This document shows positions 36,781 to 47,864 of a stretch of DNA of 64,000 bases, piece after piece. Numbering within the stretch: position 1 is the stretch's first letter; each line of letters opens with the position of its first letter. Made by a program: the position numbers and the translations under genes. The stretch lies in contig NZ_JARFYN010000031.1 of assembly GCF_030272695.1 (NCBI RefSeq), positions 18,603 through 82,602 of the forward strand. Reading direction: 5' to 3'. The notes under the pieces are model-generated. The model saw only the letters and a list, made by a program, of their open reading frames with translations. It did no database searches and was not told the origin of the DNA. Source of the DNA: Martinezella calliandrae. Its GTDB lineage: Bacteria > Pseudomonadota > Alphaproteobacteria > Rhizobiales > Rhizobiaceae.

Positions 36781-37995
36781 TTAGGACCAGTCCAAAACTA
36801 GATTTTCGATTCCAAACACGTGGCCGCCATAGGTTATGGGGGCCGTACCTTCCTTGAAACGGAAATGAGGGATGCGCGACAGCCATTCCTCCAGGGCGAT
36901 GATGATTTCTCGCCGGGCAAGATGTGAACCAAGACAACGATGCGGGCCACAGGCGAAGGCGATATGGCGGTTGTCCTCTCGTGCCAGATCGATCGTGTTG
37001 GGATTTTCGAATTCCACCGGATCACGATTGGCAATCATCGTGGCGCAGGAAACATAGTCCCCCTTGCGAATCGGCGCGCCTTTGAAGTCGACATCTTTTG
37101 TTGCCACGCGGATCATCTGTACGGTCGAATAGGCCCGCAGCAATTCTTCGGTTGCCAGTACAATCCTTTCCGGTTCACTCCGCAACAATTCCTGATCTTT
37201 TGGATTGCGCGCGAGATGGGCCAAGTCGAAACCCAACGCGGCTGCGACTGTGTCGAGACCTGCGACGAACAAAAGCACGCCGATGCCACGGACTTCCTTG
37301 TCGGCCAGCGAACGGTTATCAATCTCTGCCTCCACGATGAAGGTCATGAAGTCGTCGGCCGGCTCTTTGCGGCGCAAGGCCGCAAGTTCGTCGATAAACT
37401 CCAGAATTGCTCGAGCCGCCGCTGATCGTTGGGCCTTGTCTCCGTGGAGCAACCTGTTTGCCCAGCCGACAAACATGTCGAGCCGCTCGTCCGATAGTCC
37501 CAAGAAATGAAGAAAGACGCCAACTGTGAACGGGATGGCAAAATCCTTCATGACCTCGCAGCTATTGCTCGACGCGGAGATCTTTTCGACCTGGGTGATC
37601 GCTCGCGCACGGATAGACGGTTCGAGCGCTATCACTCGCTTTGGCGAGAACAGGGGATTAAGCAGGGAGCGAAAGATACCGTGGGCCGGTGGATCAAGCT
37701 CCAGTGGAATCAACGGCCAGTCGTCACCGAGCGCGGACGCGAAAATACTGCGGTTGCTGGAAAAAGTCTCGGGATCCTGCAGCACTTGGCGTTGGTCTTT
37801 GGCCCTGGTGATGAGCCAGGTGCCACGACCATCCCGGGTATTGTCGGGTGAATAAAAGATCGGAGGCCCGGCATGGACGCGAGCGACGGCTTCATGAGGA
37901 TCTCCATTGGAGATGCGTTGCATGCCAGGCGACGTGAACAAGCTGAAGTCCCCCACCATTTCGCGCGGGACATGATCTGGGATATGGTCATTCAC
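36781..37995 (-). CDS. Cytochrome P450
   Basis: A 404-residue bacterial P450 (longer if the ATG at 38079 is used). The I-helix oxygen motif is FVAGLDTVAAA, the ExxR is EELLRAY, and the haem loop is FACGPHRCLGSHLA with the axial Cys. GTG with an AGGAG site upstream was taken as start. P450s of this kind (possibly CYP127-like) occur on rhizobial symbiotic plasmids with unknown substrates. Forms a unit with the ferredoxin. Confidence 0.88.
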   Translation of the reverse strand: MNDHIPDHVPREMVGDFSLFTSPGMQRISNGDPHEAVARVHAGPPIFYSPDNTRDGRGTWLITRAKDQRQVLQDPETFSSNRSIFASALGDDWPLIPLELDPPAHGIFRSLLNPLFSPKRVIALEPSIRARAITQVEKISASSNSCEVMKDFAIPFTVGVFLHFLGLSDERLDMFVGWANRLLHGDKAQRSAAARAILEFIDELAALRRKEPADDFMTFIVEAEIDNRSLADKEVRGIGVLLFVAGLDTVAAALGFDLAHLARNPKDQELLRSEPERIVLATEELLRAYSTVQMIRVATKDVDFKGAPIRKGDYVSCATMIANRDPVEFENPNTIDLAREDNRHIAFACGPHRCLGSHLARREIIIALEEWLSRIPHFRFKEGTAPITYGGHVFGIENLVLDWS

Positions 37996-38518
37996 GACTT
38001 GCTTTCTCCTGGACTGGCGGCTTGCGAGGCTGCCGCCCGTAATGTTTTCGCCGGCACAAGCCTCTTTGTCGCGCTTCACCTACCCATCGAAACGCGAGAG
38101 CGCGAAATAATCGAGCGACGGCACCTCCGGCTCTCAGCCGTCCGCGGCCTATCGTTCGTGCTTCCGAATGATTTCATACGGCTCGAGATTTCATCGGCGG
38201 GTCTCCTTGCTGGTATTCAAAATAGTTTTCGGCATACCGGCCGGTGGCGATCGGACATTCCCTTCTATGGAAGGCCACCCAACGTGCCGGCAGCGCTAAA
38301 CGCCTTGCATAGGAGAATTCAATATTCATGCCAGTTTCCTTGGCTGCCGCACAGCAATTTTCCGGTTTCTTTTCAACTGTTTAATGTGAGCCAGACAACC
38401 GAATGACTGAATAACGCCAGTGTCGGGGATCTAACAAAACTGGCAAAACGCAATTGCGATGGCGGAAAGCAGCTTGCGACGGCGCCGAGGTGGACGACCA
38501 TGCGCAGTGACGTTGCGG
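37996..38518. other. Divergent intergenic region
   Basis: Upstream of the P450. No sigma54 pattern with correct spacing was found on the minus strand. No gene supported. Confidence 0.4.
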
Positions 38519-38534
38519 TGTCCCGGTTCCGACA
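38519..38534. promoter_or_regulatory. NifA-type upstream activator site
   Basis: TGTCCCGGTTCCGACA is an exact TGT-N10-ACA. It is 64 bp before the sigma54-like element at 38597-38611. Confidence 0.5.
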
Positions 38535-38596
38535 ATGTCGGACACAGGAAAAGCTGCGTTGGTATCACTTCCTTGTTTTAAAACGATGTTCTCGTT

Positions 38597-38611
38597 TGGC
38601 CCGAATAATGC
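38597..38611 (+). promoter_or_regulatory. Sigma54-type promoter for the EgtD-like gene
   Basis: TGGCCCGAATAATGC has GG and GC separated by exactly 10 bases; the -12 element is ATGC rather than TTGC. With the upstream TGT-N10-ACA it makes a plausible NifA-dependent promoter, about 210 bp before the GTG start at 38824. Confidence 0.5.
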
Positions 38612-38823
38612 CTAACCGGCCGCCGACCGCCGGGCCAAGGAGGAAGAACATCTAAGGACCTGCCTGACAAACACGCGGGCAGCCGCCGCCAATACCGTAC
38701 AATGCGAAGGCGCTGAGACCGTCGACCCGAATTAGGCGCTCAATGCTTGTTCAGTGAGATGAATTTCCTGCGCGAAGTTTCGCCCGCCGATTATCCCATC
38801 ACCACAGCGAGAGGAGAGCAATT

Positions 38824-39849
38824 GTGAGCTTTCTCGAAACGAGTTTGGAGCTGTTTCGGCAAAAATATGCGCCAGACCTAGGTCCCGAGCAATACGCTCA
38901 CCACACTGGACTTGACCGGGACGGCAATTCGATGAGTGGCTCGTTGTTGTGGGCAAAGGCTGAGGCCCAGAGGATCAATAATGCGCTCGACACCGGGACA
39001 GCCAATATGGTGGATGCCGAGATCAAGTTGGCGCAAGAACTTCAGCAGAAAGTGAGAGACTATGTCCGATGGCATCATCAAGACGAGCGGTCTCAAAAAG
39101 GGGTGTCAATTCTGGAGTATGGCCCCGGAACAGTGCGGGCATTCCAACAGAAGACCCTTCCCCTTGCAACGGAATTGCGCGGTAAGGCCTCACGCTGCGT
39201 ACTGGTCGATCGCTCGAACGAGTTCCTTCGGGACATTGAGCAATTGCCTGCTCCTTGCGGCTTGAAAATCGAATTCATTCGCGACGATATATTTTCTGGG
39301 CAGCGCTTTTTTTTCGATGAGGAAGCGGCATTTGTCGTCATGTTTGGCCGGACATTTGGAAACCTCGCCGCCAGCATAAGTGAAACCCCTCCCGTGACGA
39401 CGGTCGTCCAGGCGCTGAAGACAATATCGAACAGCGCGAAGCGGTGCTGGCTTGCAATCTCAATTGGCTCGGATCTGAGGTGGGATGTCGCAAGAGCCTA
39501 CTACGAAGCGCATCCTGAATTTCAGCTGAATGTATTCTATCGAATGAAGGCAGAGTTACCCGTCGACGATAATTTTGATCCCAGTGCCTTTGAGTATGAA
39601 GCAGATATGAAGGGTAACGACAAGTTCATGCAAGTAATACATACGGCGATCGTAAATAGAGATTTATCATTTAATCTTAATGAAGAAAGCATCGCATTGA
39701 AAAGCGGTGATCGTCTGCATTTAAAGAACTCGTTTTCTTTTTCCGAAGCGTTTTTCAGGGAATGTGCGAACTTGGCAGGGCTTGTGCCGATCGACGTGCT
39801 TTCAGATAATGCCGGCTCAGACATTCACGTGTTAGAAAAGGCGACTTAA
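38824..39849 (+). CDS. EgtD-like histidine N-methyltransferase family protein
   Basis: A 341-residue protein resembling the Methyltransf_33 (EgtD) group. A SAM-binding glycine motif lies in ILEYGPGTVRAF at about residue 97, followed by VLVDRS, and VVMFGRTFGNL at about 175. The C-terminal FSFSEAFFRECANLAGLVP matches the EgtD end pattern. EgtD makes hercynine from histidine; whether this one does is unclear because the substrate loop is diverged and no egtB is nearby. GTG start after AGAGGAG. Confidence 0.65.
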   Translation: MSFLETSLELFRQKYAPDLGPEQYAHHTGLDRDGNSMSGSLLWAKAEAQRINNALDTGTANMVDAEIKLAQELQQKVRDYVRWHHQDERSQKGVSILEYGPGTVRAFQQKTLPLATELRGKASRCVLVDRSNEFLRDIEQLPAPCGLKIEFIRDDIFSGQRFFFDEEAAFVVMFGRTFGNLAASISETPPVTTVVQALKTISNSAKRCWLAISIGSDLRWDVARAYYEAHPEFQLNVFYRMKAELPVDDNFDPSAFEYEADMKGNDKFMQVIHTAIVNRDLSFNLNEESIALKSGDRLHLKNSFSFSEAFFRECANLAGLVPIDVLSDNAGSDIHVLEKAT

Positions 39850-40102
39850 AAACAAGTCTTTCCGCCGTCGCCGGCGAACGTCAATCCTAGCATGCGATGG
39901 CCAATAACCGGCCGTTTTGACCATGTCTGGCAAGACTTTGCTGTCCATTATCAGTCAGAGCGACATGGGGTATCGGGCGTGGAAGACTGGACAACCTTCA
40001 CAGTTGAAACGCTTGGTCGCCGAGCCCGATGTCCTGGCGAGAAGAGGCGTCAGGAGTCCCGCTTGCTCATCAGGCGTCTAATAGGTCAGTGTCGCATGGC
40101 TT

Positions 40103-40118
40103 TGTCCGATGGGCGACA
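40103..40118. promoter_or_regulatory. NifA-type upstream activator site
   Basis: TGTCCGATGGGCGACA is an exact TGT-N10-ACA, 79 bp upstream of the -24 element at 40183. Confidence 0.65.
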
Positions 40119-40181
40119 ATGCTGGATATAAGAAATATACAATTTTTGCCTATTGTATTGAATTAGCATCGATTTCTACTT

Positions 40182-40197
40182 TGGCACGCCCATTGCT
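40182..40197 (+). promoter_or_regulatory. Sigma54 promoter (near-consensus)
   Basis: TGGCACGCCCATTGCT fits TGGCACG-N4-TTGCW exactly with GG-N10-GC spacing. With the NifA site upstream it should be active in nitrogen-fixing bacteroids. Genes downstream are the 53-residue frame and the flavin monooxygenase. Confidence 0.82.
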
Positions 40198-40252
40198 GCG
40201 ACGCATTTGCGGACGCGTCACGGGCCGACGATAATCGCACGGAGATGTCGAT

Positions 40253-40414
40253 ATGTTAGCACAATACTTTCTGCCGGGCCCTACGTCCGGTTATCAGCAG
40301 AACGTTCCAGATCCAGAAGACGGAAGAGACCGCGCAGACGTTTTCAGTTGTGCGCGGGCGAGCGAAACGAATGCCCCGAGCAAAGCCTCATCGCCGTCGC
40401 AACTTCCGATCTAA
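40253..40414 (+). CDS. 53-residue small protein behind the sigma54 promoter
   Basis: ATG at 40253 with a GGAG site 8 nt before it; starts MLAQYFLPGPTSGY and is rich in Pro, Ser and Asp. About 57 bp downstream of the promoter -12. No family recognised; could be a small nodule protein, or the decayed 5' end of a nif or fix gene. Confidence 0.4.
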   Translation: MLAQYFLPGPTSGYQQNVPDPEDGRDRADVFSCARASETNAPSKASSPSQLPI

Positions 40415-40615
40415 GGGCGCCTCATAAGCGGTTCTTCGCACGTGGCGATCGATGCCGACCGCCCAAACGGGTTCTGGATTAGATATTCGGCGGATTACTG
40501 CCGAAACTCCCTCATGCCCGTCGTCAAAACCGCGCGAAGTTGGCAGCAAATTTGCGTGCTGGCGCGATGCCTTGGCGTATCGGTCCAGACCCTTGCAATT
40601 GCAGGAACCTAAACC

Positions 40616-42559
40616 ATGGAACACTCCACAGACCCGGACCAGTTCCGCCGGCGTATCGCCGAAGCGCTCCCTTCGGCCAATATTCCAACCCTGTTGCTCC
40701 TTCTTTATCAGTTCACAGGACGAGACTATTGGCTAAACCCGCCGTTTATTCCCGTGAAGAGCGGATGGGACGACAACGATTCCGGCGGTCTGACAGTCGA
40801 ACTGCAGGCGGAGGTTCGCGATGCAGCACTGACCGCCATCACGGCGTGGCGCCAGGGAGAACACATCGCCAAGCCGGACTTATCGGCAGAAGAGTTGATC
40901 CGCATGCTATCCATGTCGGAGGCTGAGCCTATTCCGCCGGAATATGCTGACATGATGATCCACAAGCTGCGGAGGTATTCGGGCGTGGTTCCCGATCCGG
41001 TGTGCTTGCCGGAGGACTTCCGCGTGCTTGTCATCGGAGCCGGCATGTCCGGTATGGCAGCCGCAATTCGGCTACGACAACTGGGCGTTTCCTACATCCA
41101 GATCGAAAAGCAAAACCGCACCGGCGGCGTCTGGCATTCACATCACTACCCTGGCTGTGGAGTGGACACGCCCGGACATCTTTACTCCTACACTTTTGCC
41201 AGTGGCGACTGGAGCAAGTTCTTCCCTTTGCAGCGGGAAATCGACGACTATCTTAACCGGGTTGCCTGCGAATTCGGGATCGAGAGCTCGATCCGCTACG
41301 GCACGGAATGCCTCCACACTCGCTATGACGAAGAGAGCCGGACTTGGCATTCCCGGTTGCTCTTGCCAGACGGTACGGAAGAAACCCTCGTGACCAATGT
41401 GGTCATTTCGGCCGTCGGAGGCTTTACCACGCCGAAATGGCCGAATATTTCAGGCCTGCGTGACTTCGACGGCCCGGTGATACACACCTCGAATTGGGAT
41501 CCAGATGTTTCACTCGACGGCAAACGCGTGGCTGTGATTGGTAATGGAGCCTCGGCAATGCAGGTTGTCCCAGCAATCGCAGATCGGGTGGGTGCCCTGA
41601 CAATCTTTCAACGGTCGCGCCAATGGGCGGCGCCCTTTCCAAAGTTTCGTATGCCGGTTGCCGAGCCGGTGCGGTTCTTGCTGCGCGAGGTACCACACTA
41701 CGAGTGGCTTTATAGGCTCCGGCTGAGTTGGATTTTTGACAGTCAAGTGCACCAGTCCCTACAGAAGGACCCGGCGTGGACGCATCCTGATCGCTCTGTG
41801 AATGCGATGAACGACGACCATCGCGAGACCTACACACGATATATCGAAGAGCAGCTGGCCGGGCATCCCGAGCTATTGGCCAAGGTCATCCCGCCCTACC
41901 CGCCATTCGGCAAGCGAATGCTCCTGGACAACGGCTGGTACCGAACCCTGTTGAGGCCGCAAGTTAATCTAGTAGACAGCGCTGCTGCCCATGTTGAAGG
42001 CAAGTCGATCCGCGCGATAAATGGCGACACCCATGAGGCAGACGTTCTCATTGTCGCCTCGGGCTACGACATCACACGCTTCTTGCTTCCGGTTCAGGTA
42101 TTCGGACGCAATGGCGTGACAGTGCGTGAGGTCTGGAACGATGACGACTGTCAGGCCTATCTGGGTACCGTCGTGGCGGGCTTTCCGAACTTCTTCATGC
42201 TCTACGGTCCCAATACAGCCCTCGGTCATCGCGGCAACTTCATTTTCACGATCGAAAGCCAACTCGATTACGTGCTGAGCGTTCTGCGCCAGATGGGAGA
42301 AAAGAAGCTGATCGAGGTGGAATGCCGGCAAGACGTATATCAACGCTACAACCGGACGATCCAAGAAATGCACCAGAAGATGATCTGGAGCCATCCCGGC
42401 ATGTCTACCTATTTCCGCAACGACCGGGGTCGAATCGTGACCAACAGCCCTTGGCGCCTGATCGATTATTGGAACCTGACGAAGGAAGCAGATCTCGGTG
42501 ACTACCGCACGACGTGCCGCATCGGCTCCCAGTCGGAGACCACGGCGAAAGCGGTTTGA
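40616..42559 (+). CDS. Flavin-containing Baeyer-Villiger-type monooxygenase
   Basis: A 647-residue flavoprotein. FAD site GAGMSGM (about 143), a BVMO-like fingerprint FDGPVIHTSNWD (about 285), and a NADPH site IGNGASAMQ (about 305). An extra N-terminal domain of about 130 residues precedes the FAD site, as in long BVMOs. It inserts oxygen next to a ketone or oxidises a hetero-atom; substrate unknown. It lies 200 bp beyond the small frame and likely uses the sigma54 promoter. Confidence 0.85.
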   Translation: MEHSTDPDQFRRRIAEALPSANIPTLLLLLYQFTGRDYWLNPPFIPVKSGWDDNDSGGLTVELQAEVRDAALTAITAWRQGEHIAKPDLSAEELIRMLSMSEAEPIPPEYADMMIHKLRRYSGVVPDPVCLPEDFRVLVIGAGMSGMAAAIRLRQLGVSYIQIEKQNRTGGVWHSHHYPGCGVDTPGHLYSYTFASGDWSKFFPLQREIDDYLNRVACEFGIESSIRYGTECLHTRYDEESRTWHSRLLLPDGTEETLVTNVVISAVGGFTTPKWPNISGLRDFDGPVIHTSNWDPDVSLDGKRVAVIGNGASAMQVVPAIADRVGALTIFQRSRQWAAPFPKFRMPVAEPVRFLLREVPHYEWLYRLRLSWIFDSQVHQSLQKDPAWTHPDRSVNAMNDDHRETYTRYIEEQLAGHPELLAKVIPPYPPFGKRMLLDNGWYRTLLRPQVNLVDSAAAHVEGKSIRAINGDTHEADVLIVASGYDITRFLLPVQVFGRNGVTVREVWNDDDCQAYLGTVVAGFPNFFMLYGPNTALGHRGNFIFTIESQLDYVLSVLRQMGEKKLIEVECRQDVYQRYNRTIQEMHQKMIWSHPGMSTYFRNDRGRIVTNSPWRLIDYWNLTKEADLGDYRTTCRIGSQSETTAKAV

Positions 42560-42956
42560 AATGACAACCCACCAGCCGCTCATGATTGGGCGCCGTTGAG
42601 ATTGGGAATTTATGACTGTGACAGATCATTGCGAAGACGCCGCTTTGTCGAATAGCACAGCGATCACGTGGAACGAGTTTGCAGACAGTTGTCTATCGGG
42701 TTGCGCCCCTAATAGATTTCCGCATCGATCGATGCGACATTTGCGTTTGCGAGACCCTGGAAAATGATGATCTACACGCTGCATTCGTTCATCTCCTCAA
42801 TGGTCCAGCTGGGTATCGAACGCCTAGTCGGCGGCGGTGGCATTGCAATCGATGCCCTCGGCCAGAGGCGCAACACCGACGGTGTCATGGCGCTGACTGT
42901 CAGCAGGCAAAAATCTTAATCCTCATCAACCTCCAGTCCGAATGAACTTCTACAAC
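42560..42956. other. hup upstream region
   Basis: No gene supported. An imperfect NifA site, TGT-N10-ACT, lies at 42883-42898, 60 bp before the hup -24 element. Confidence 0.4.
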
Positions 42957-42972
42957 TGGTGCGCTTTTTGCA
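42957..42972 (+). promoter_or_regulatory. Sigma54 promoter of the hup operon
   Basis: TGGTGCGCTTTTTGCA has GG-N10-GC spacing and TTGCA at -12. Family knowledge: hupSL of Rhizobium leguminosarum is NifA/sigma54 driven in bacteroids. 62 bp before hupS. Confidence 0.8.
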
Positions 42973-43033
42973 GGCGTCTGCCTCGACGTCGTTGGCTTGA
43001 AAAGCCTGGGGGATGCAACGTTCGAGGAGCAAT

Positions 43034-44116
43034 ATGGCCGCGCCAGAAACGTTTTACGATATCATCCGCCGCCAGGGTGTAACCCGCCGCAGTTTCCTGA
43101 AATTCTGCAGCCTGACGGCAGTCAGCCTCGGCTTCGGCCCCGATACTGCGACCGCAATGGCAGAGGCGCTCGAAACCAACGAGCGTGTACCGGTGATCTG
43201 GATGCATGGGCTCGAATGCACCTGCTGTTCGGAAAGCTTCATCCGCTCGGCTCATCCGCTGGTCAAGGACGTCGTCCTGTCGATGATCTCGCTCGATTAC
43301 GACGATACGATCATGGCGGCAGCCGGCTACCAGGCCGAGGCGATCCTTGAGGAGACCAGGGAAAAGTACAAGGGCAAGTACATTCTTGCCGTTGAAGGCA
43401 ATCCGCCGCTCAACGAAGACGGTATGTTCTGCATCGATGGCGGCAGGCCCTTTGTCGAGAAGCTCAAATGGATGGCCGAGGGTGCCCTGGCTATTATCGC
43501 CTGGGGAACCTGCGCCTCCTGGGGCTGCGTTCAGGCGGCAAAACCGAACCCCACTGGGGCGACGCCGATCGACAAAGTGATCCGCGACAAGCCGATTATC
43601 AAAGTGCCGGGCTGTCCGCCCATCGCAGAGGTGATGACCGGCGTCATCACATTCATCACCACGTTCGGCAAGCTGCCCGAACTCGACCGTCAGGGCCGGC
43701 CGAAGATGTTCTATTCGCAGCGTATCCACGACAAGTGCTATCGCCGCCCGCATTTCGACGCTGGCCAGTTCGTTGAGGAATGGGACGATGAAGGCGCGCG
43801 CAAGGGCTACTGCCTTTACAAGATGGGCTGCAAAGGACCGACCACCTACAATGCCTGTTCGACCGTTCGTTGGAATGGCGGTGTCTCCTTCCCGATCCAG
43901 TCCGGCCATGGCTGCATTGGCTGCTCGGAAGACGGTATCTGGGACAAGGACAGCTTCTATTCCCGGCTGACGCATATCAACCAATTCGGCATAGAAGCCA
44001 CTGCCGACCAAGTGGGTATGACCGCAGCCGGTGTTGTCGGCGGCGTGATTGCTGCCCACGCTGCAATCACGACCGCCAAGCGGGTCATTACCAAGCGCGG
44101 GAAACGCAACCTTTAA
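43034..44116 (+). CDS. hupS: Uptake [NiFe] hydrogenase small subunit HupS
   Basis: A 360-residue Fe-S subunit. Tat signal RRSFLKFC at residues 16-23, CTCCSES near 60 (proximal cluster), further cysteines for the other two clusters (GCKGPTTYNACS and GCIGCSEDGIWD), and a C-terminal membrane anchor. It sits on the periplasmic side and takes electrons from HupL to HupC. ATG preceded by GAGGAG. No damage seen. Confidence 0.96.
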   Translation: MAAPETFYDIIRRQGVTRRSFLKFCSLTAVSLGFGPDTATAMAEALETNERVPVIWMHGLECTCCSESFIRSAHPLVKDVVLSMISLDYDDTIMAAAGYQAEAILEETREKYKGKYILAVEGNPPLNEDGMFCIDGGRPFVEKLKWMAEGALAIIAWGTCASWGCVQAAKPNPTGATPIDKVIRDKPIIKVPGCPPIAEVMTGVITFITTFGKLPELDRQGRPKMFYSQRIHDKCYRRPHFDAGQFVEEWDDEGARKGYCLYKMGCKGPTTYNACSTVRWNGGVSFPIQSGHGCIGCSEDGIWDKDSFYSRLTHINQFGIEATADQVGMTAAGVVGGVIAAHAAITTAKRVITKRGKRNL

Positions 44117-44142
44117 CGTCTGCAGGGACAGGAAGGATCACG

Positions 44143-45933
<1,791 letters not shown>

Positions 45934-45942
45934 GGGACGATC

Positions 45943-46656
45943 ATGAGACTTTCCGATACTTCCGACGACGATGGCGAACGCGCCAGCGAGTACCAAAGCG
46001 TGTATGTCTACGAGGCGCCTGTGCGGCTCTGGCACTGGATGAACGCCTTCTCCATTGTGACGCTAGCGCTGAGCGGCTATTTCATCGGCAGCCCGTTGCC
46101 TGCCATGGCCGGCGAGGCGAGCGCTCATTTCCTCATGGGCTATATCCGTTTCACTCATTTCGTCGCCGGCCAGATCCTGGTCGCGGTCCTGCTCCTTAGG
46201 ATCTACTGGGCCTTCGTCGGCAATGTGCATGGGCGTCAAATCTTCTACGTTCCCTTCTGGAGCGGGCGGTTCTGGAGCGAATGGCTGCACGATGTACGCC
46301 GGTACACGTTCCTCGCTGGAAAGGCGCTGAAATATCCCAGCCACAATCCGCTGTCGCAGTTCGTCATGTTCCTGATGTTCACGCTGCCGCTGGCATTCAT
46401 GATAATCACCGGATTTGCCCTCTATAGCGAAGGTGCCGGACGCGACAGCTGGGAATATGCGCTGTTCGGCTGGGTATCTTCGATCTGGCCGAACAGTCAG
46501 GACGTCCGTACCTTTCATCGCCTCGGAATGTGGGAAATCCTGATCTTCGTAATGATCCATGTCTATGTCGCGGTGCGCGAGGACATCATCAGCCGCCAAA
46601 GCATCGTCTCGTCGATGATTTCGGGCGAGCGACTGTCCAAGCGCAAGGAGGACTAG
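45943..46656 (+). CDS. hupC: Hydrogenase cytochrome b subunit HupC
   Basis: A 237-residue membrane di-haem cytochrome b with four helices; VRLWHWMNAFSIV carries the first His, with more ligands at HFVAG and in the last two helices. It passes electrons from HupS to quinone. 9 bp after hupL. Confidence 0.94.
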   Translation: MRLSDTSDDDGERASEYQSVYVYEAPVRLWHWMNAFSIVTLALSGYFIGSPLPAMAGEASAHFLMGYIRFTHFVAGQILVAVLLLRIYWAFVGNVHGRQIFYVPFWSGRFWSEWLHDVRRYTFLAGKALKYPSHNPLSQFVMFLMFTLPLAFMIITGFALYSEGAGRDSWEYALFGWVSSIWPNSQDVRTFHRLGMWEILIFVMIHVYVAVREDIISRQSIVSSMISGERLSKRKED

Positions 46657-47247
46657 ATGGGCGAACCGAACTTTCGCAAACGCCGCATCTTAGTGCTCGG
46701 TGTCGGCAATATTCTCTGGGCCGACGAAGGTTTCGGCGTCCGCGCTATCGAAGCCTTCCACCGCGCCTATGCGGTGCCGAACAATGTCACCGTGCTCGAT
46801 GGCGGCACCCAGGGCCTCTATCTCGTGCACCATGTGACCGAGGCCGACGATTTGATTATCTTCGACGCCATCGATTTCGGGCTCGCGCCCGGGACACTGA
46901 AGATCGTCGCGAATGACGAAGTGCCGAAATTCACCGGCGCCAAAAAGATCAGCCTGCATCAGACGGGCTTCCAGGATGTCCTAAGCGCTGCCGATCTTCT
47001 CGATAGCTATCCCGCGAAACTCGTATTGATCGGCTGCCAGCCGGCGGACCTCGATAGCTGGGGCGGACCGGTGACTGAGCCCGTCAAAGCGGTCATTCCG
47101 GAGGCGATAATGGCCGCCGCCGGCATCCTGGAGCGATGGGGCGTCGACGTCAGCCCGCGTAGCGGCAGCGCGCCAACGCTTCTGGGCAACGGCATTGATT
47201 TTGAGCATTACGAGTGGCGCGCCGATCCTGGCGCATTGACCGCCTGA
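46657..47247 (+). CDS. hupD: Hydrogenase maturation protease HupD
   Basis: A 196-residue nickel-dependent endopeptidase. VLGVGNILWADEGFGVRAIE at about residues 10-29 has the first nickel Asp/Glu (E18 region); D and H follow (DAIDFG, LHQTGF). It trims the HupL tail. Adjacent to hupC. Confidence 0.94.
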   Translation: MGEPNFRKRRILVLGVGNILWADEGFGVRAIEAFHRAYAVPNNVTVLDGGTQGLYLVHHVTEADDLIIFDAIDFGLAPGTLKIVANDEVPKFTGAKKISLHQTGFQDVLSAADLLDSYPAKLVLIGCQPADLDSWGGPVTEPVKAVIPEAIMAAAGILERWGVDVSPRSGSAPTLLGNGIDFEHYEWRADPGALTA

Positions 47248-47397
47248 GGAGGGATTCGGGTGCGTCCGCGACCGTCGGTGCGTTCCAGTTCGCCGGCTCC
47301 CTCAAACTTTTCCCAAGGCTAGAAACTACGGGAACCGTTCGCATCCAATCCATGCGGTTCCCGACATCATGAACTTTCGCGGACCGAGGAGCTGATT
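47248..47397. other. Position where hupE is expected but absent
   Basis: In the Rhizobium leguminosarum order hupE (nickel permease) lies between hupD and hupF. Here only 150 bp separate them and no membrane protein is encoded. Confidence 0.6.
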
Positions 47398-47694
47398 ATG
47401 TGCATAGGGATTCCGATGCGAGTGGTGAGCAGCGGCAAATTGACGGCGCAGTGTGAGCACCACGGATCGGTTTTTCCCATATCGATGCTGTTGGTCGGCC
47501 CGCAACCGGTCGGCACCCACGTTCTTACTCATTTGGGATCTGCGATACGGTTGCTCGATGCCGACGAAGCACGCATGATCGACGATGCATTGGCCGGCCT
47601 TGCCCAGGCCGTCGAAGGACGGCCGTTCGAAAGTCTGTTTGCCGATCTCATCTCGCGCGAGCCGGAACTGCCGTCCCACCTGCGGGAAAACTGA
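47398..47694 (+). CDS. hupF: HypC-like chaperone HupF
   Basis: A 98-residue HypC paralogue with N-terminal MCIGIPMRV (Cys2 essential in the family) and C-terminal extension longer than HypC. It protects immature HupL in the presence of oxygen. GAGGAG ribosome-binding site. Confidence 0.92.
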   Translation: MCIGIPMRVVSSGKLTAQCEHHGSVFPISMLLVGPQPVGTHVLTHLGSAIRLLDADEARMIDDALAGLAQAVEGRPFESLFADLISREPELPSHLREN

Positions 47695-47864
47695 CAGTTT
47701 GAATTCCATCATTGAAAGCAATCCGCCCGTCTTTGTAGAGCTGGTGTTTTATCTCGATGAAAATTTTCCTTTCAGATCAATGCGATCGAATTTCTCTGCA
47801 AACGGTACGCCGCTTGCAAACAAGAATTTGAAGAGTGTTTGCATGCCAATATCTGGAGGAGACA

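Noticed and set aside
38442..38457. TGGCAAAACGCAATTGC as a sigma54 promoter
   Set aside because: GG and GC are separated by 12 bases instead of 10.
40207..40482. 91-codon frame overlapping the small NifA-controlled frame
   Set aside because: Arg-rich noise-like composition and no ribosome-binding site; the 53-codon frame is better placed.
42950..44059. 369-codon minus-strand frame opposite hupS
   Set aside because: Antisense shadow; it would also cover the hup promoter.
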